Positions 20,103-30,292 of a stretch of 64,000 bases of DNA are shown piece by piece. The stretch covers positions 186,001 through 250,000 of the forward strand of contig BGOH01000001.1 in the NCBI GenBank assembly GCA_003569145.1, read 5' to 3'. A model generated the notes under the pieces. That model had not been told where the DNA came from, made no database searches, and was given only the letters and a program-made list of their open reading frames with translations. The DNA comes from Clavibacter sp. (GTDB lineage Bacteria; Actinomycetota; Actinomycetes; Nanopelagicales; Nanopelagicaceae). The position numbers were made by a program, and so were the translations under genes. Position 1 is the first letter of the stretch; every line of letters starts with the position of its first letter.

Positions 20103-20131
20103 TATTTAGTTGTTGTTAAGTTGTAGGGCAA
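20103..20131 (-). promoter_or_regulatory. Candidate promoter for the rimP-nusA-infB operon
   Basis: On the minus strand TTGCCC and TAAATA are separated by exactly 17 bases, and the -10 ends 17 bases before the rimP ATG. A start 6-7 bases downstream would cut into the Shine-Dalgarno-like AGGAAG, which weakens the call. Confidence 0.3.
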
Positions 20132-20146
20132 AGTCTAGCCCAGATC

Positions 20147-20922
20147 TCAGCCCCGCAGAAATGTGTCATAGATCAGACGGATGATCAGCGCGGTGGTAAC
20201 GGCTAGAAACGCCCGACGAATCAAAACTGAGCCGCCTCTTATGCCAACTTTAGCTCCAATAAATCCTCCAGCTATATTTCCTGCCGCCATCGTTAATCCC
20301 AGCGCCCAGATGATTTGAGAGTTAAAGCCAAAAACTAAAATCGCTCCAAGATTTGTCGCAAGATTAACAAGCTTTGCAGTAACTGATGCTTCAAGAAATG
20401 CAAAGCCAAGAACTGCAACTAGTGCAAGCATTAGAAATGATCCGGTCCCAGGACCAAAGATTCCATCATAAAACCCGATTACAGCCCCAACAGCTGCGCC
20501 GATTAATAGTCGATTTCTTCCAGCAAATTTTGCAGAAGAAACCTGTCCTAAGTCTTTTCTTAGATAGGTATAGATTGCAACAACAATTAGAAGAAATAAA
20601 ATTATTGGCTTAAAAGCATCTCTTGGAATCTTAGTTGCCACACTTGCGCCCATAGCTGAGCCAATAAATGCAGGAATACCCATCACCGCTGCTAACTTAA
20701 AATCTGGCTTTATCTTTCTTAAATATGAGGCAGTAGCTCCTAAGGTGCCAAGAAAAGAGGGGACTTTATTTGTTCCAAGAATCACCGAAGGCGAGGTATC
20801 AGGAAGTGAAACTAGAAGAGCTGGCAGTTGAATTAGCCCCCGCCTCCAGCGAGTGAATCAACAAGTCCTGCAAAGGTGGCTGCAAGGATGAGAAATAGAA
20901 TTACTTCAACTGAGATATCCAC
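20147..20922 (-). CDS. TauE/SafE family sulfite/anion exporter-like permease (one apparent frameshift)
   Basis: Integral membrane protein of about eight helices; characterised members move sulfite, sulfoacetate or related organic anions, but the substrate here is unknown. The N-terminal helix starts at GTG 20922 and reads into GLVDSLAGGGG, the family signature, where the frame breaks. Adding one G at the C5 run 20837-20841 (plus strand) continues GLIQLPALLVSLPDTSPSVI, then LGTNKVPSFLGT. The corrected length is 258 residues. It lies 14 bases after proS. The GTG start has no clear ribosome binding site. Confidence 0.85.
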
Positions 20923-20936
20923 GAGAAACTAGTTAA

Positions 20937-22661
20937 TCAACCTAGCAATTTAACTAAGTAAGATGTGATCTCACCAAGTGCAATCTCTGACTTCTCACCA
21001 CTTCGTCTAATACGGAATTCGACTTGACCTTGGGCCAGACTCTTACCAAATATCAAGATATAAGGATTGCCAATTAGCTCTGCATCTTTGAATTTAACTC
21101 CAGGGCTTGCCTCACGTCTATCATCAATCATCACGCTAATACCTTTTGCCTCTAACTCTTTTCCAATTCTCTCCGCTTGAATAAATGGCTCATCATCCCT
21201 GCCAGTTGCCACAATATGAACTTTTGCTGGCGCAATTTCATCAGGCCAGATAATGCCGATTTCATCATGGCTCTGCTCAGCAATTGCAGCTAGAGCTCTA
21301 GTAACACCAATGCCATATGAGCCCATAGTGACAACCTGTGATTTTCCTTGGCTATCAAGAACTGTTAAATCAAGTGCTTGGGCATACTTTCTGCCCAACT
21401 GGAAAATATGACCAATTTCAATTGCGCGATCAATAATTATTGGGCTATCACAGCTTGGACATGGATCGCCTTGGTTAATTTCAACTGCTTCAATAAATCC
21501 ATCAACGCTAAAGTCGCGACCATGGGTGACATAGCGCATATGTTTATTCTTGGTATTAGCACCTGTTATCCAGTGTGAGCCAACTACAACTGATGGATCG
21601 GCATAGAGCTTAATTCCTAATTTCTTAGCATCTTGCGGGCCAACATATCCTTTTACCAGAGCAGGATTTTTTGCAAAGTCTGCATCCTCAAACAAGCGAA
21701 GCTCTTTAACTCCAGCAAGATTTGCTTCAACTCTCTTGAGATCAACCTGGCGATCACCTGGAATTAGTATTGAAATTACCTGCCCATCTGCCACAAGCAA
21801 GATGTTCTTTAAAGTATCCGATGCGCTTATATTTGCCTGATACTTCTGATTCATAACCGCAACAAGGCTTTCAATAGTTGGAGTATCTGGAGTATCAAGA
21901 AGCTCCATCTCAGGTGCTTTTGCTATCTCTTTTTTACTCACCTTACTAACCATGGCTTCAACATTTGCTGCATACCCACATTTAGGACAGAGCACATAAG
22001 TATCCTCACCTGTTGAGCATGGAGCTAAGAACTCTTCAGATTTTGACCCGCCCATAGCGCCAGAGACAGCAGAGACGATATTGAATTTAAGTCCTAGGCG
22101 ATTAAAGGTTTCAATATAGGCAGCCCGATGCTTCTGATATGAAACTTCAAGGCCAGCATCATCTAAATCAAATGAATAAGAATCTTTCATAATAAATTCG
22201 CGCCCGCGAATAATTCCACTTCTAGGACGGGCTTCATCGCGATATTTGGTTTGGATTTGATAGATTGAAAGAGGAAGATCTTTATATGAGGAGTATTCGC
22301 TCTTCACCATCAGAGTAAACATCTCTTCATGGGTTGGCCCTAGTAGATAGTCGCTACCTTTTCGATCCTGGAGCCTAAATAAGGCAGGTCCATACTCTTC
22401 CCAGCGATTACTTTTCTCATAAGGATCTTTAGGAAGAAGCGCTGGAAAGTGAACTTCTTGAAAGCCCGCCTTATCCATCTCATCTCTTATAACTCTTTCA
22501 ACATTTCTAAGAGCAATTACCCCTAGTGGCAACCAAGAAAATATTCCTGCAGCAATTGGGCGGATATATCCCGCTCTAACTAGGAGCTTATGGCTTGCAA
22601 CTGAAGCATCTGATGGGTCATCTCTAAGCGTGCGCAGAAAGAGAGATGACATCTTTAACAT
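20937..22661 (-). CDS. proS: Prolyl-tRNA synthetase
   Basis: Class II synthetase charging tRNA-Pro. The 574-residue bacterial-type protein has motif 2 (KYRDEARPRSGIIRGREFIMKD in its core), an editing insertion (~225-385) between motifs 2 and 3, motif 3 (GSYGIGVTR) and a C-terminal anticodon-binding domain. The methionine at codon 4 is an alternative start. It lies 18 bases after ispG, in a run ordered dxr-M50 protease-ispG-proS that is typical of Actinobacteria. Confidence 0.97.
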   Translation of the reverse strand: MLKMSSLFLRTLRDDPSDASVASHKLLVRAGYIRPIAAGIFSWLPLGVIALRNVERVIRDEMDKAGFQEVHFPALLPKDPYEKSNRWEEYGPALFRLQDRKGSDYLLGPTHEEMFTLMVKSEYSSYKDLPLSIYQIQTKYRDEARPRSGIIRGREFIMKDSYSFDLDDAGLEVSYQKHRAAYIETFNRLGLKFNIVSAVSGAMGGSKSEEFLAPCSTGEDTYVLCPKCGYAANVEAMVSKVSKKEIAKAPEMELLDTPDTPTIESLVAVMNQKYQANISASDTLKNILLVADGQVISILIPGDRQVDLKRVEANLAGVKELRLFEDADFAKNPALVKGYVGPQDAKKLGIKLYADPSVVVGSHWITGANTKNKHMRYVTHGRDFSVDGFIEAVEINQGDPCPSCDSPIIIDRAIEIGHIFQLGRKYAQALDLTVLDSQGKSQVVTMGSYGIGVTRALAAIAEQSHDEIGIIWPDEIAPAKVHIVATGRDDEPFIQAERIGKELEAKGISVMIDDRREASPGVKFKDAELIGNPYILIFGKSLAQGQVEFRIRRSGEKSEIALGEITSYLVKLLG

Positions 22662-22679
22662 AGCGCTAAGCCTAGCGAA

Positions 22680-23831
22680 TTACTTTACGTTTACTGTTGG
22701 TTCTCCCGATGCGACACCAGCAGCTTCCATCTCCTCTGCAAGGCGCATCGCCTCTTCTATCAAAGTTTCAACAATCTGCGCCTCAGGAACTGTTTTTATT
22801 ACTTCACCTTTAACAAATATCTGACCTTTGCCATTACCTGATGCAACGCCAAGATCTGCCTCTCGCGCCTCCCCTGGTCCATTAACAACGCAGCCCATCA
22901 CTGCAACGCGAAGTGGAACTGTCATTCCTTCAAGGCCTGCTTGTACTTTCTCTGCAAGTGAATAGACATCTACTTGAGCGCGGCCACAAGATGGGCAAGA
23001 GACAATTTCTAATTTTCGCTGTCTTAAATTAAGAGATTCAAGAATAGAAATACCAACTTTAACTTCCTCAACTGGAGGGGCAGAGAGTGAAACTCGAATT
23101 GTGTCGCCGATTCCCTCTGCAAGTAATACCGCAAATGCCGTTGCAGACTTTATAGTTCCTTGGAATAGCGGACCAGCCTCAGTTACTCCTAAGTGAAGTG
23201 GATAATCACACTTTGCAGCAAGGAGCCGGTATGCCTTAATCATCGTTACTGGATCATGATGCTTAACCGAGATTTTGATATCTCTAAAGCCATGCTCTTC
23301 AAATAATCCAGCTTCCCAGAGCGCTGATTCAACTAGCGCCTCAGGAGTTGCTTTTCCATACTTTGATAAAAGTCTTGGATCAAGTGAGCCAGCGTTAACT
23401 CCAATGCGAATTGGAATTCCAGCATCTCCTGCAGCTTTAGCAACTTCCTTTACCTTGTCATCAAATTGTTTAATATTTCCAGGATTTACTCTAACCGCGG
23501 CGCATCCTGCATCAATTGCTGCAAAGATATATTTTGGTTGAAAGTGAATATCTGCGATAACAGGGATTTGGGATTTTCTGGCAATATCTTTTAGCGCATC
23601 AGCATCATCTTGGCTAGGAACAGCAACTCTTACTATCTGACATCCTGAAGCAGTTAACTCAGCAATCTGTTGCAAAGTTGAGTTCACATCAGCGGTAAGT
23701 GTGGTGCACATCGATTGAACTGATACTGGCGCATCTCCCCCAACTAAAACGCTTCCTACTTTTAACTGGCGAGATTTACGGCGCGGGGCAAGAACTGGCG
23801 GCGGCGCAGATGGAATTCCCAGATCAACCAT
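22680..23831 (-). CDS. ispG: 4-hydroxy-3-methylbut-2-en-1-yl diphosphate synthase (flavodoxin/ferredoxin)
   Basis: Iron-sulfur enzyme of the MEP isoprenoid pathway that converts MEcPP to HMBPP. The 383-residue protein has an N-terminal TIM barrel ([14 protein letters not shown]) and a C-terminal reductase-like domain with the cluster cysteines in CPSCGR and [10 protein letters not shown]. dxr, an earlier step of the same pathway, lies two genes upstream. Confidence 0.97.
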   Translation of the reverse strand: MVDLGIPSAPPPVLAPRRKSRQLKVGSVLVGGDAPVSVQSMCTTLTADVNSTLQQIAELTASGCQIVRVAVPSQDDADALKDIARKSQIPVIADIHFQPKYIFAAIDAGCAAVRVNPGNIKQFDDKVKEVAKAAGDAGIPIRIGVNAGSLDPRLLSKYGKATPEALVESALWEAGLFEEHGFRDIKISVKHHDPVTMIKAYRLLAAKCDYPLHLGVTEAGPLFQGTIKSATAFAVLLAEGIGDTIRVSLSAPPVEEVKVGISILESLNLRQRKLEIVSCPSCGRAQVDVYSLAEKVQAGLEGMTVPLRVAVMGCVVNGPGEAREADLGVASGNGKGQIFVKGEVIKTVPEAQIVETLIEEAMRLAEEMEAAGVASGEPTVNVK

Positions 23832-23845
23832 GGCCCTATTCTCTC

Positions 23846-25027
23846 CTAAAGATTGAGGTTAATTGGATTGAAAATATCAGCAATAAGCAAAATCACAGTC
23901 AGAACTAGAAGAACGGCAAAGACCACCAAGGTAATCGGGGTGAGCTTTTCCACATCGACCGGCCCAGGATCGGCCTTTCCTCTCATAGCTGCAATTCTTC
24001 GCCTGATCGCCTCATAGCTAGCAACTGCCATATGGCCACCATCGAGCGGAAGAATTGGTAGCAGATTAAAGATTCCAACAAAGATATTAAGTGAAGCCAC
24101 AATAAGAATAAAGGTTGCAACTTTCTCGCCAGTACTTAAATTTCCACTAGAAACAGTCTCGCCGCTTGCTCTTGCAACTCCAACGATTCCAACTAAACCT
24201 TGCGAATTTCTCTCCTGCCCAAAAAATGTCTGGCCAATTAAAGAGGGAATCTGCGAAGGAAGTGAAATCAGAGCCTTAATTGAGCCTTCAAAGATTGCTC
24301 CAGTTGCTCTTACACTTGAAGCAGCAGCCTTTATCGGATTTTGTCTTACTAAACCAAATTCATTAATAATTCCAAGAAAACCCCTGGAATCTCCTTCAAC
24401 AACTCTGGTTGCTGGAGTGATGGCAATGTTTATTACCTGCCCATCTCTTTTAATTAGTAATGTTATTTCTCGCTCTGCAGAGGCTCGAAGTATCTCTGCT
24501 GATTCTTTCCAGGCAAGCTCCTGACCATTTACTCCGAGGATTTCATCTCCTGGCATTAAACCTGAGCGCTTAGCTGGAGAAATTGGATCACCGGCCTTAC
24601 AGGTACTCTCTTTAGGAACGCAAGGAAGCACTTGAGAAATCGTTGGGAGAACTTGTGATGTCCCAATTCCTGCAAAGAGAGTAAAGAGGAGAAAGAGCGC
24701 TAGAACAAAATGTAGAAAAGATCCTGCTCCAAGAACTACTAACTTCTTAGGAGCAGATGCTAGATAAAAAGCTCTTGGTTTAAATTCATCAGCTAACTCC
24801 TCATTTGGCGACATTCCAGAGATCTTGCAATAACCACCAGCAGGTATCGCCTTTATTCCAAACTCTGTCTCACCGCGCTGGGTTGACCATAGGCGCTTTC
24901 CAAAACCTACAAAGAATTCAGTGACTCTCATTCCATATCGTTTAGCAGTTATGTAATGACCATATTCATGGATCATCACTGAAATAAGCAGAGCCAGAAT
25001 AAAGGCAATTACTCCAAGAAATCCCAT
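23846..25027 (-). CDS. rseP: RIP metalloprotease (site-2 protease, M50 family)
   Basis: Intramembrane zinc protease that releases anti-sigma factors or clears membrane peptides. The 393-residue protein has HEYGH at residues 20-24 in the first helix, a PDZ domain in the middle ([17 protein letters not shown]), and the second zinc ligand in [11 protein letters not shown]. The signal it transduces here is unknown. It lies between dxr and ispG with gaps of 13-14 bases. In mycobacteria the equivalent protein is called Rip1. Confidence 0.92.
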   Translation of the reverse strand: MGFLGVIAFILALLISVMIHEYGHYITAKRYGMRVTEFFVGFGKRLWSTQRGETEFGIKAIPAGGYCKISGMSPNEELADEFKPRAFYLASAPKKLVVLGAGSFLHFVLALFLLFTLFAGIGTSQVLPTISQVLPCVPKESTCKAGDPISPAKRSGLMPGDEILGVNGQELAWKESAEILRASAEREITLLIKRDGQVINIAITPATRVVEGDSRGFLGIINEFGLVRQNPIKAAASSVRATGAIFEGSIKALISLPSQIPSLIGQTFFGQERNSQGLVGIVGVARASGETVSSGNLSTGEKVATFILIVASLNIFVGIFNLLPILPLDGGHMAVASYEAIRRRIAAMRGKADPGPVDVEKLTPITLVVFAVLLVLTVILLIADIFNPINLNL

Positions 25028-25040
25028 AACCCCTTCTCTC

Positions 25041-26177
25041 CTAGCCTTTCTTCAATACTTCTTTTGCATACATCCGCGCATCCTTCTCAATAGCGCTGAC
25101 ATCTGAGATATCTCTAATTCTAGAAGGTGCACTAACTGATAACTTATCCACAACCTTTTCAATAGTATCCACTATTGCTGTGAAAGCGATCTCATCCTTC
25201 ATAAATGCAGCAACTGCCACCTCATTTGCTGCGTTATAAATTGCAGCAACAGAAGATCCTAGAGCGCCAGCTCTTCTTGCAAGTTGCACTGCCGGAAATC
25301 TCTTCTCATCTATTGGCTCAAAATCCCAACTCTGCTTGGCGCTCCAATTAATTGGCGCCATAGCCCCAGCGACCCTATTTGGATAAGCAAGCGCATATGC
25401 AATCGGCCCCTTCATATCAGGAGGTGATGCTTGAGCAAGAGTTGAGCCATCTTTAAATTCCACAAGTGAGTGAACGATTGATTGTGGGTGAATCACTGCT
25501 TCGATTTTTGAGTAGGCAATATCAAAGAGATAGTGCGCCTCAATAATCTCAAGACCTTTATTTACTAGCGTTGCAGAGTTGATAGTAACAACTGGCCCCA
25601 TAGACCAGGTGGGATGGGCAAGTGCATCTGCTAATTTCACCCTAGATAAATCTTGTCGATCTCTAAAAGGGCCGCCGCTTGCGGTAAGAATTAATTTAGA
25701 AACATCACTTGCGCGTCCTGCGCTCATCGCTTGAAAGAGAGCAGAGTGCTCGGAATCAACTGGAATTATCTTCTCGCTTCCATATGCCATCACTAAATCT
25801 CCACCAGCAACTAGAGATTCTTTATTGGCAAGGGCTACTTTATTTCCTGAAGCTAGAGCTGCAAGAGTTGGACCAAGGCCAATAGATCCGGTGATTGCAT
25901 TTAGAACTAAATCGCAAGTAAGAGATGCAATCTGCTCTGAGGCTTGGGTTCCATCTATAACTTTGACTCCAGATAGTGCGCTCTTTAATTCTTGCGCTCC
26001 GCTACTAACTCCAACTATAGGGACGTTAAAATCTCTAACCTGCTTGGCCAATAACGTTAAGTTATTTCCCCCTGCGCTAAGGCCAACTACTCTAAAAAGT
26101 TCAGGGTTTGCAGCGATAACCTCTAAGGCTTGAACCCCTATAGAGCCAGTGGAGCCTAAAATCACAATATCGCGCAC
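25041..26177 (-). CDS. dxr: 1-deoxy-D-xylulose-5-phosphate reductoisomerase
   Basis: NADPH-dependent, first committed step of the MEP isoprenoid pathway. The 378-residue protein has the NADPH motif LGSTGSIG at residues 7-14, the metal-binding PVDSEHSALFQ segment and the LTASGGPF loop. The length is normal. It heads the dxr-rseP-ispG-proS-permease run and is divergent from gabT across 53 bases. Confidence 0.97.
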   Translation of the reverse strand: MRDIVILGSTGSIGVQALEVIAANPELFRVVGLSAGGNNLTLLAKQVRDFNVPIVGVSSGAQELKSALSGVKVIDGTQASEQIASLTCDLVLNAITGSIGLGPTLAALASGNKVALANKESLVAGGDLVMAYGSEKIIPVDSEHSALFQAMSAGRASDVSKLILTASGGPFRDRQDLSRVKLADALAHPTWSMGPVVTINSATLVNKGLEIIEAHYLFDIAYSKIEAVIHPQSIVHSLVEFKDGSTLAQASPPDMKGPIAYALAYPNRVAGAMAPINWSAKQSWDFEPIDEKRFPAVQLARRAGALGSSVAAIYNAANEVAVAAFMKDEIAFTAIVDTIEKVVDKLSVSAPSRIRDISDVSAIEKDARMYAKEVLKKG

Positions 26178-26218
26178 GGGTCCATCTTCTCAGAAATAGG
26201 TTAAATAGATGGAAAAGA

Positions 26219-26224
26219 TAGAAT
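26219..26224 (+). promoter_or_regulatory. Candidate -10 box for a leaderless gabT transcript
   Basis: TAGAAT ends six bases before the gabT ATG (26231) and no Shine-Dalgarno sequence lies between them. That spacing puts the transcript start at the ATG. No convincing -35 is visible. Confidence 0.4.
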
Positions 26225-26230
26225 AAGCAG

Positions 26231-27571
26231 ATGAGTTCAGGGCCACATCTCGAGCAGGTTAGAAAACTTCTCACCCCAATTCCAGGACCAAAATCCCAAG
26301 AACTAATTAAGCGCAGAGCAGAGGCAGTCTCGGCCTCACTTGGCATGGCAATTCCTGTTGTAGTTGAAAAAGCTGGCGGCGGGGTAATTGTTGATGTTGA
26401 TGGAAACTCCATTATCGATATGGGAGCAGGAATTGCAGTTGTAAATGTTGGAAACTCAGCTGATCGAGTTGTTAAAAATGTGAAGGAGCAGGTAGAGGCA
26501 TTTACCCACACCTGCTTCATGATCGCCCCATATATGGGATATATCCAGGTCTGTGAAGCGCTCAATCGTTTGACTCCAGGAGATCATAAAAAGAAATCAG
26601 CTCTCTTTAATTCAGGTGCTGAAGCGGTTGAAAACGCAGTCAAGATTGCTCGTAATTTCACCAAACGCCAAGCAGTTGTTGTCTTTGAACATGGCTATCA
26701 CGGCAGAACTAATCTAACAATGGCAATGACAGCTAAGAACATGCCATATAAAGATGGTTTTGGACCATTTACTCCTGAGGTTTATCGCATGCCAATGTCT
26801 TATCCATATCGCTGCGATTCCTGTTCTGGATCCTGCCAAGAATCAGTTTTAGATACTGTGCTTCATAAGATTGAGAAAGAAATTGGTGCAAAAAATGTTG
26901 CCTGCATCGTTATCGAACCAATCCTTGGCGAAGGCGGCTTTATCGTTCCTTGCAAGGGATTTCTTCCAGGCCTTAGTAAGTTCTGCAAAGAAAATGGAAT
27001 TCTCTTTATTGCAGATGAGGTGCAGACTGGCTTTGCAAGAACTGGTCAGATGTTTGCCTGCGAGGATGAATCAATCGTTCCAGATCTAATCACTACAGCT
27101 AAAGGAATTGCCGGCGGTCTTCCACTTGCAGCAGTTACAGGAAGAGCTGATGTAATGGACTCTATCCATGCCAGCGGTCTTGGTGGAACATTTGGTGGAT
27201 CACCTATCGCCTGCGCAGCAGCCCTTGGCGCTATTGCAACAATTGAGGAAGAAAACTTAGTCAAGCGAGCAAATGAGCTTGGATTAATTATGCGAAATAG
27301 CCTTGAGGCTATGAAGAAGAAGTATCCAATTATTGGTGATGTTAGAGGGCGCGGAGCAATGCAGGCTATTGAACTAGTAATTCCTGGATCTAAAGATCCA
27401 AATCCAAGCGCTCTGACATCAATTATTAAGTACTGCCAGCAAAATGGCGTTCTAATTCTCTCTGCTGGCACTTATAGCAATGTAATTAGGCTCTTGCCAC
27501 CACTTGTTATGCCAGAGCACCTTCTTAAAGAGGCGCTGGAAGTTCTTGAAGCAGGTCTTGCTCAGGCTTAA
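26231..27571 (+). CDS. gabT: 4-aminobutyrate aminotransferase (class III)
   Basis: PLP enzyme that moves the amino group of GABA (or a related omega-amine) to 2-oxoglutarate, giving succinate semialdehyde. The 446-residue protein has NSGAEAVENAVKIAR, the cofactor Asp in FIADEVQTGFARTGQ and the PLP lysine Lys291 in TTAKGIAGGLPL. It ends convergent with the ureohydrolase gene, overlapping by four bases, and faces the polyamine operon. GABA would be the product of the adjacent dehydrogenase. Use of putrescine as an alternative amine donor cannot be excluded from sequence. Confidence 0.88.
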   Translation: MSSGPHLEQVRKLLTPIPGPKSQELIKRRAEAVSASLGMAIPVVVEKAGGGVIVDVDGNSIIDMGAGIAVVNVGNSADRVVKNVKEQVEAFTHTCFMIAPYMGYIQVCEALNRLTPGDHKKKSALFNSGAEAVENAVKIARNFTKRQAVVVFEHGYHGRTNLTMAMTAKNMPYKDGFGPFTPEVYRMPMSYPYRCDSCSGSCQESVLDTVLHKIEKEIGAKNVACIVIEPILGEGGFIVPCKGFLPGLSKFCKENGILFIADEVQTGFARTGQMFACEDESIVPDLITTAKGIAGGLPLAAVTGRADVMDSIHASGLGGTFGGSPIACAAALGAIATIEEENLVKRANELGLIMRNSLEAMKKKYPIIGDVRGRGAMQAIELVIPGSKDPNPSALTSIIKYCQQNGVLILSAGTYSNVIRLLPPLVMPEHLLKEALEVLEAGLAQA

Positions 27572-28566
27572 CGATCAAGTAAGTTCTGAGTTGGCAAGTA
27601 ACTATCGCCTCTTTTGCGCTTTGCAATAGCGCTAACTGCCTCAAGAACTACTCGGTTTGCAAGAATTGCTGTGATATCGGCTGAATCAAATGGCGGTGAT
27701 ACTTCAACAACATCAATGCCAACTACTGGAAGTTCTAGACAGATTCTTCTTACCGCCTCTAGTAGCTCTCTTGAAGTCATTCCGCCTGGCTCTGGAGTTC
27801 CAGTTCCTGGCGCCATTCCCGGATCAACAACATCAATATCAACAGATAAAAATACGCCATCACAATCTTTTGTAAGAGTTGCAAATGATTCATCAAGAAC
27901 TTTAGTTAGCCCGCGATGATGAATCTCTGTCATCTCATAGGAGCGCATTCCCTTATCTTTCATCCAATTTAGAGTTACATCATCAGGCCAATATCCACGA
28001 AGGCCAAGTTGTAAGAATCTATCGCCGCGAACATATCCAGAATCAATAAGTCTTCTCATTGGAGTTCCATGGCCAACTAAGGCTCCGAATTGAAGATCTC
28101 CAGTATCAGCGTGGGCATCAAAGTGGATCATTGAAACTTTGCCTTTGCCTAAATGCTCTGCAATTCCTGCAACATCTGCTGATGCAATTGAGTGATCTCC
28201 CCCAAGAACTACTGGAATTGCTCCAGCCCTTGAGATCTTCTCTGTTGCTTTCTTTAGAACTAGTAGCGCCTCTTCAAGATTTCCTGGAGGCATTAAGAGA
28301 TCTCCGGCATCAAATATCTTTAGCTCTTTTAGCCCATCAATTCTTAAAGCAAGATGTGGTCGCTCTCCATCATGAGGCAGGTAATCGCCCATACGAATTG
28401 CTTGTGGACCAAACTTTGCGCCAGATCTATGAGAGGTTCCACTATCTATCGGAGCTCCAACGATGATTACATCAGCACCTTTGTAGCTCTCAGGCTTATC
28501 TAAATCACAGGCAGGAATTCCAAGAAAGGTAAAATTCGGGCCATACATATTTCCAATGTTGGTCAT
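27568..28566 (-). CDS. speB: Ureohydrolase (agmatinase / guanidinobutyrase family)
   Basis: Binuclear manganese hydrolase that releases urea from a guanidino compound. The 332-residue protein has the metal motifs GGDHS, HFDAHADTGD and SVDIDVVDPGMAPGTGTPEPGG. Agmatinase (agmatine to putrescine) is the default call; guanidinobutyrase (4-guanidinobutyrate to GABA) is a real alternative because the neighbours handle putrescine, aminobutyraldehyde and GABA. It overlaps potC by four bases and is the last gene of the operon. No urease is in this window. Confidence 0.8.
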   Translation of the reverse strand: MTNIGNMYGPNFTFLGIPACDLDKPESYKGADVIIVGAPIDSGTSHRSGAKFGPQAIRMGDYLPHDGERPHLALRIDGLKELKIFDAGDLLMPPGNLEEALLVLKKATEKISRAGAIPVVLGGDHSIASADVAGIAEHLGKGKVSMIHFDAHADTGDLQFGALVGHGTPMRRLIDSGYVRGDRFLQLGLRGYWPDDVTLNWMKDKGMRSYEMTEIHHRGLTKVLDESFATLTKDCDGVFLSVDIDVVDPGMAPGTGTPEPGGMTSRELLEAVRRICLELPVVGIDVVEVSPPFDSADITAILANRVVLEAVSAIAKRKRGDSYLPTQNLLDR

Positions 28567-29390
28567 GATTTCTTTCTCTGTCGGCTTACAACTTGTCCAA
28601 CAATAACAATGATTAGGGCAATGAAGAACATCGCGCTACCAATCACATTTGCTTGTGCTGGGATTCCTCTAGCTGCTGAGACATAGACAAACTTAGGAAA
28701 TGTGGACTCGATACCTGAGTTGAAATTGGTGATGATGAAGTCATCAAATGAGAGCGAAAACGCTAGAAGCGCAGCTCCTGCTATTCCTGGCATAACTAGC
28801 GGAAGAGTGACATATCTAAATGTCTCACGCTCATTGGCGTAGAGATCCATCGCAGCCTGCTCAAGTCTTGGATCAAGTGAGGCAACCCTTGCTTTAACAG
28901 TTACCACCACAAAGGAGATGCAGAACATCACGTGAGCAATCACTATGGTCCAAAATCCAGGATTAATTCTCAAATTAAGGAACATGGCAAGAAGGGAGGC
29001 TCCAAGAACTACCTCTGGAGTTGCCATTGGAAGAAAGATAAGAAGATTAGTGGTTTTACGCCCTCTAAAACTGTGTCTACTAATTGCAAAGGCAATCATC
29101 GTTCCTAGGATGGTTGCCACCACTGTTGAAATAACTCCGATTTGAAGTGAGTTTGCCACGCTTTTACATACTTGAGGAGCTCCGCAAGGATTCTTCCAAT
29201 TATCTAGCGTAAATCCTTTCCAGATCAGATTACTTTTACCTGAGTCATTAAAGGAAAAAGCAAAGGTATAGGCCACTGGAATGAAGAGATATACAAAGGC
29301 TAAAGCCGCATAAATCCTGATTAGATTACGAGAAAACCACCTTGAGCTGCGATGCGAAAAAGAAGGTCTTGGAATCACTTGTGTACTCAT
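28563..29390 (-). CDS. potC: Spermidine/putrescine ABC transporter permease PotC
   Basis: Inner-membrane permease, 275 residues with about six helices and the EAA loop (EQAAMDLYANERETFRYVTL) that contacts the ATPase. It overlaps potB by four bases on one side and speB by four on the other. Paralogous to PotB; the order D-A-B-C in the operon supports the PotC label. Confidence 0.9.
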   Translation of the reverse strand: MSTQVIPRPSFSHRSSRWFSRNLIRIYAALAFVYLFIPVAYTFAFSFNDSGKSNLIWKGFTLDNWKNPCGAPQVCKSVANSLQIGVISTVVATILGTMIAFAISRHSFRGRKTTNLLIFLPMATPEVVLGASLLAMFLNLRINPGFWTIVIAHVMFCISFVVVTVKARVASLDPRLEQAAMDLYANERETFRYVTLPLVMPGIAGAALLAFSLSFDDFIITNFNSGIESTFPKFVYVSAARGIPAQANVIGSAMFFIALIIVIVGQVVSRQRKKS

Positions 29391-30289
29391 ACCAGCTCAT
29401 CCGTTCCAGATTTACGGATATAAAGAGTAACTAGAATCAAAATTGTTGCCATTAAAGTAAATGAGAGAGCTGCAGCAGTTGGATAATCAACGACAGCAAA
29501 GAACCTTGATTCAATTACATTTCCAATCATCTTGGTGCTGGGATTTCCAAGAAGAGCAGCATTTACATAATCACCTGCTGCTGGAATAAAGGTAAGAAGA
29601 GTTCCTGCTACAACTCCAGGCATTGAAAGTGGAACTGTTACCTTCCTAAAGGTAGTAAAACCACTTGCATAAAGATCACCTGATGCTTCCAAAGTTCTTG
29701 GATCAATTCGCTCCAGGCTTGCATATAGTGGCAGAGTCATAAATGGCAAGAAGTTATAAGTAAGCCCTGAGACCACAGCAAAGGGCGTTGCTGTTAATCG
29801 AATTGAATCATCAAAAAATGGTAGAAGCTTTAGCGTTGTTACAACCGGCCCTTCATCTCCCAGAATCTGGCTCCAGGCCACAGTTCTTAATAGAAATGAT
29901 GTAAAGAAAGGAGCAACCACTAAAACCAGCAAGATGTTGCGATATTTACCAGCCTTAAAGGCAATCATGTATGCAAGAGGATATGAGATTGCAAGAGCTA
30001 AAATCGTTGCGATTCCTGCATAGAGAAATGACCTTACATATTGCTCCTGATTTGCAAGGAATGCATCAACGTAATTAGCAAAGCGCAGCTCTTGCACATA
30101 GGTGCCGATTTGAGCCCCTTGCGGGCGAACCATCGTTGAAGTACTAGCTAGGGAAAATATTGGAATAACGAAGAAGGTAATTAGCCAGATCAAGCCTGGA
30201 GCAAGTAGCAGATATGGCGTAAGTGAACGCTTCTTTAGCGCGCTTCCTCCACCGCTTTTGCTCTTGGTTGCTCCATGCAGAAACGCCAT
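29387..30289 (-). CDS. potB: Spermidine/putrescine ABC transporter permease PotB
   Basis: Inner-membrane permease of 300 residues. It has a short cytoplasmic N-terminus, about six helices and the EAA loop (TLEASGDLYASGFTTFRKVT). It is coupled to potC by a four-base overlap and follows potA by three bases. Together with PotC it forms the channel for polyamine import. Confidence 0.9.
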   Translation of the reverse strand: MAFLHGATKSKSGGGSALKKRSLTPYLLLAPGLIWLITFFVIPIFSLASTSTMVRPQGAQIGTYVQELRFANYVDAFLANQEQYVRSFLYAGIATILALAISYPLAYMIAFKAGKYRNILLVLVVAPFFTSFLLRTVAWSQILGDEGPVVTTLKLLPFFDDSIRLTATPFAVVSGLTYNFLPFMTLPLYASLERIDPRTLEASGDLYASGFTTFRKVTVPLSMPGVVAGTLLTFIPAAGDYVNAALLGNPSTKMIGNVIESRFFAVVDYPTAAALSFTLMATILILVTLYIRKSGTDELV

Positions 30290-30292
30290 TAC

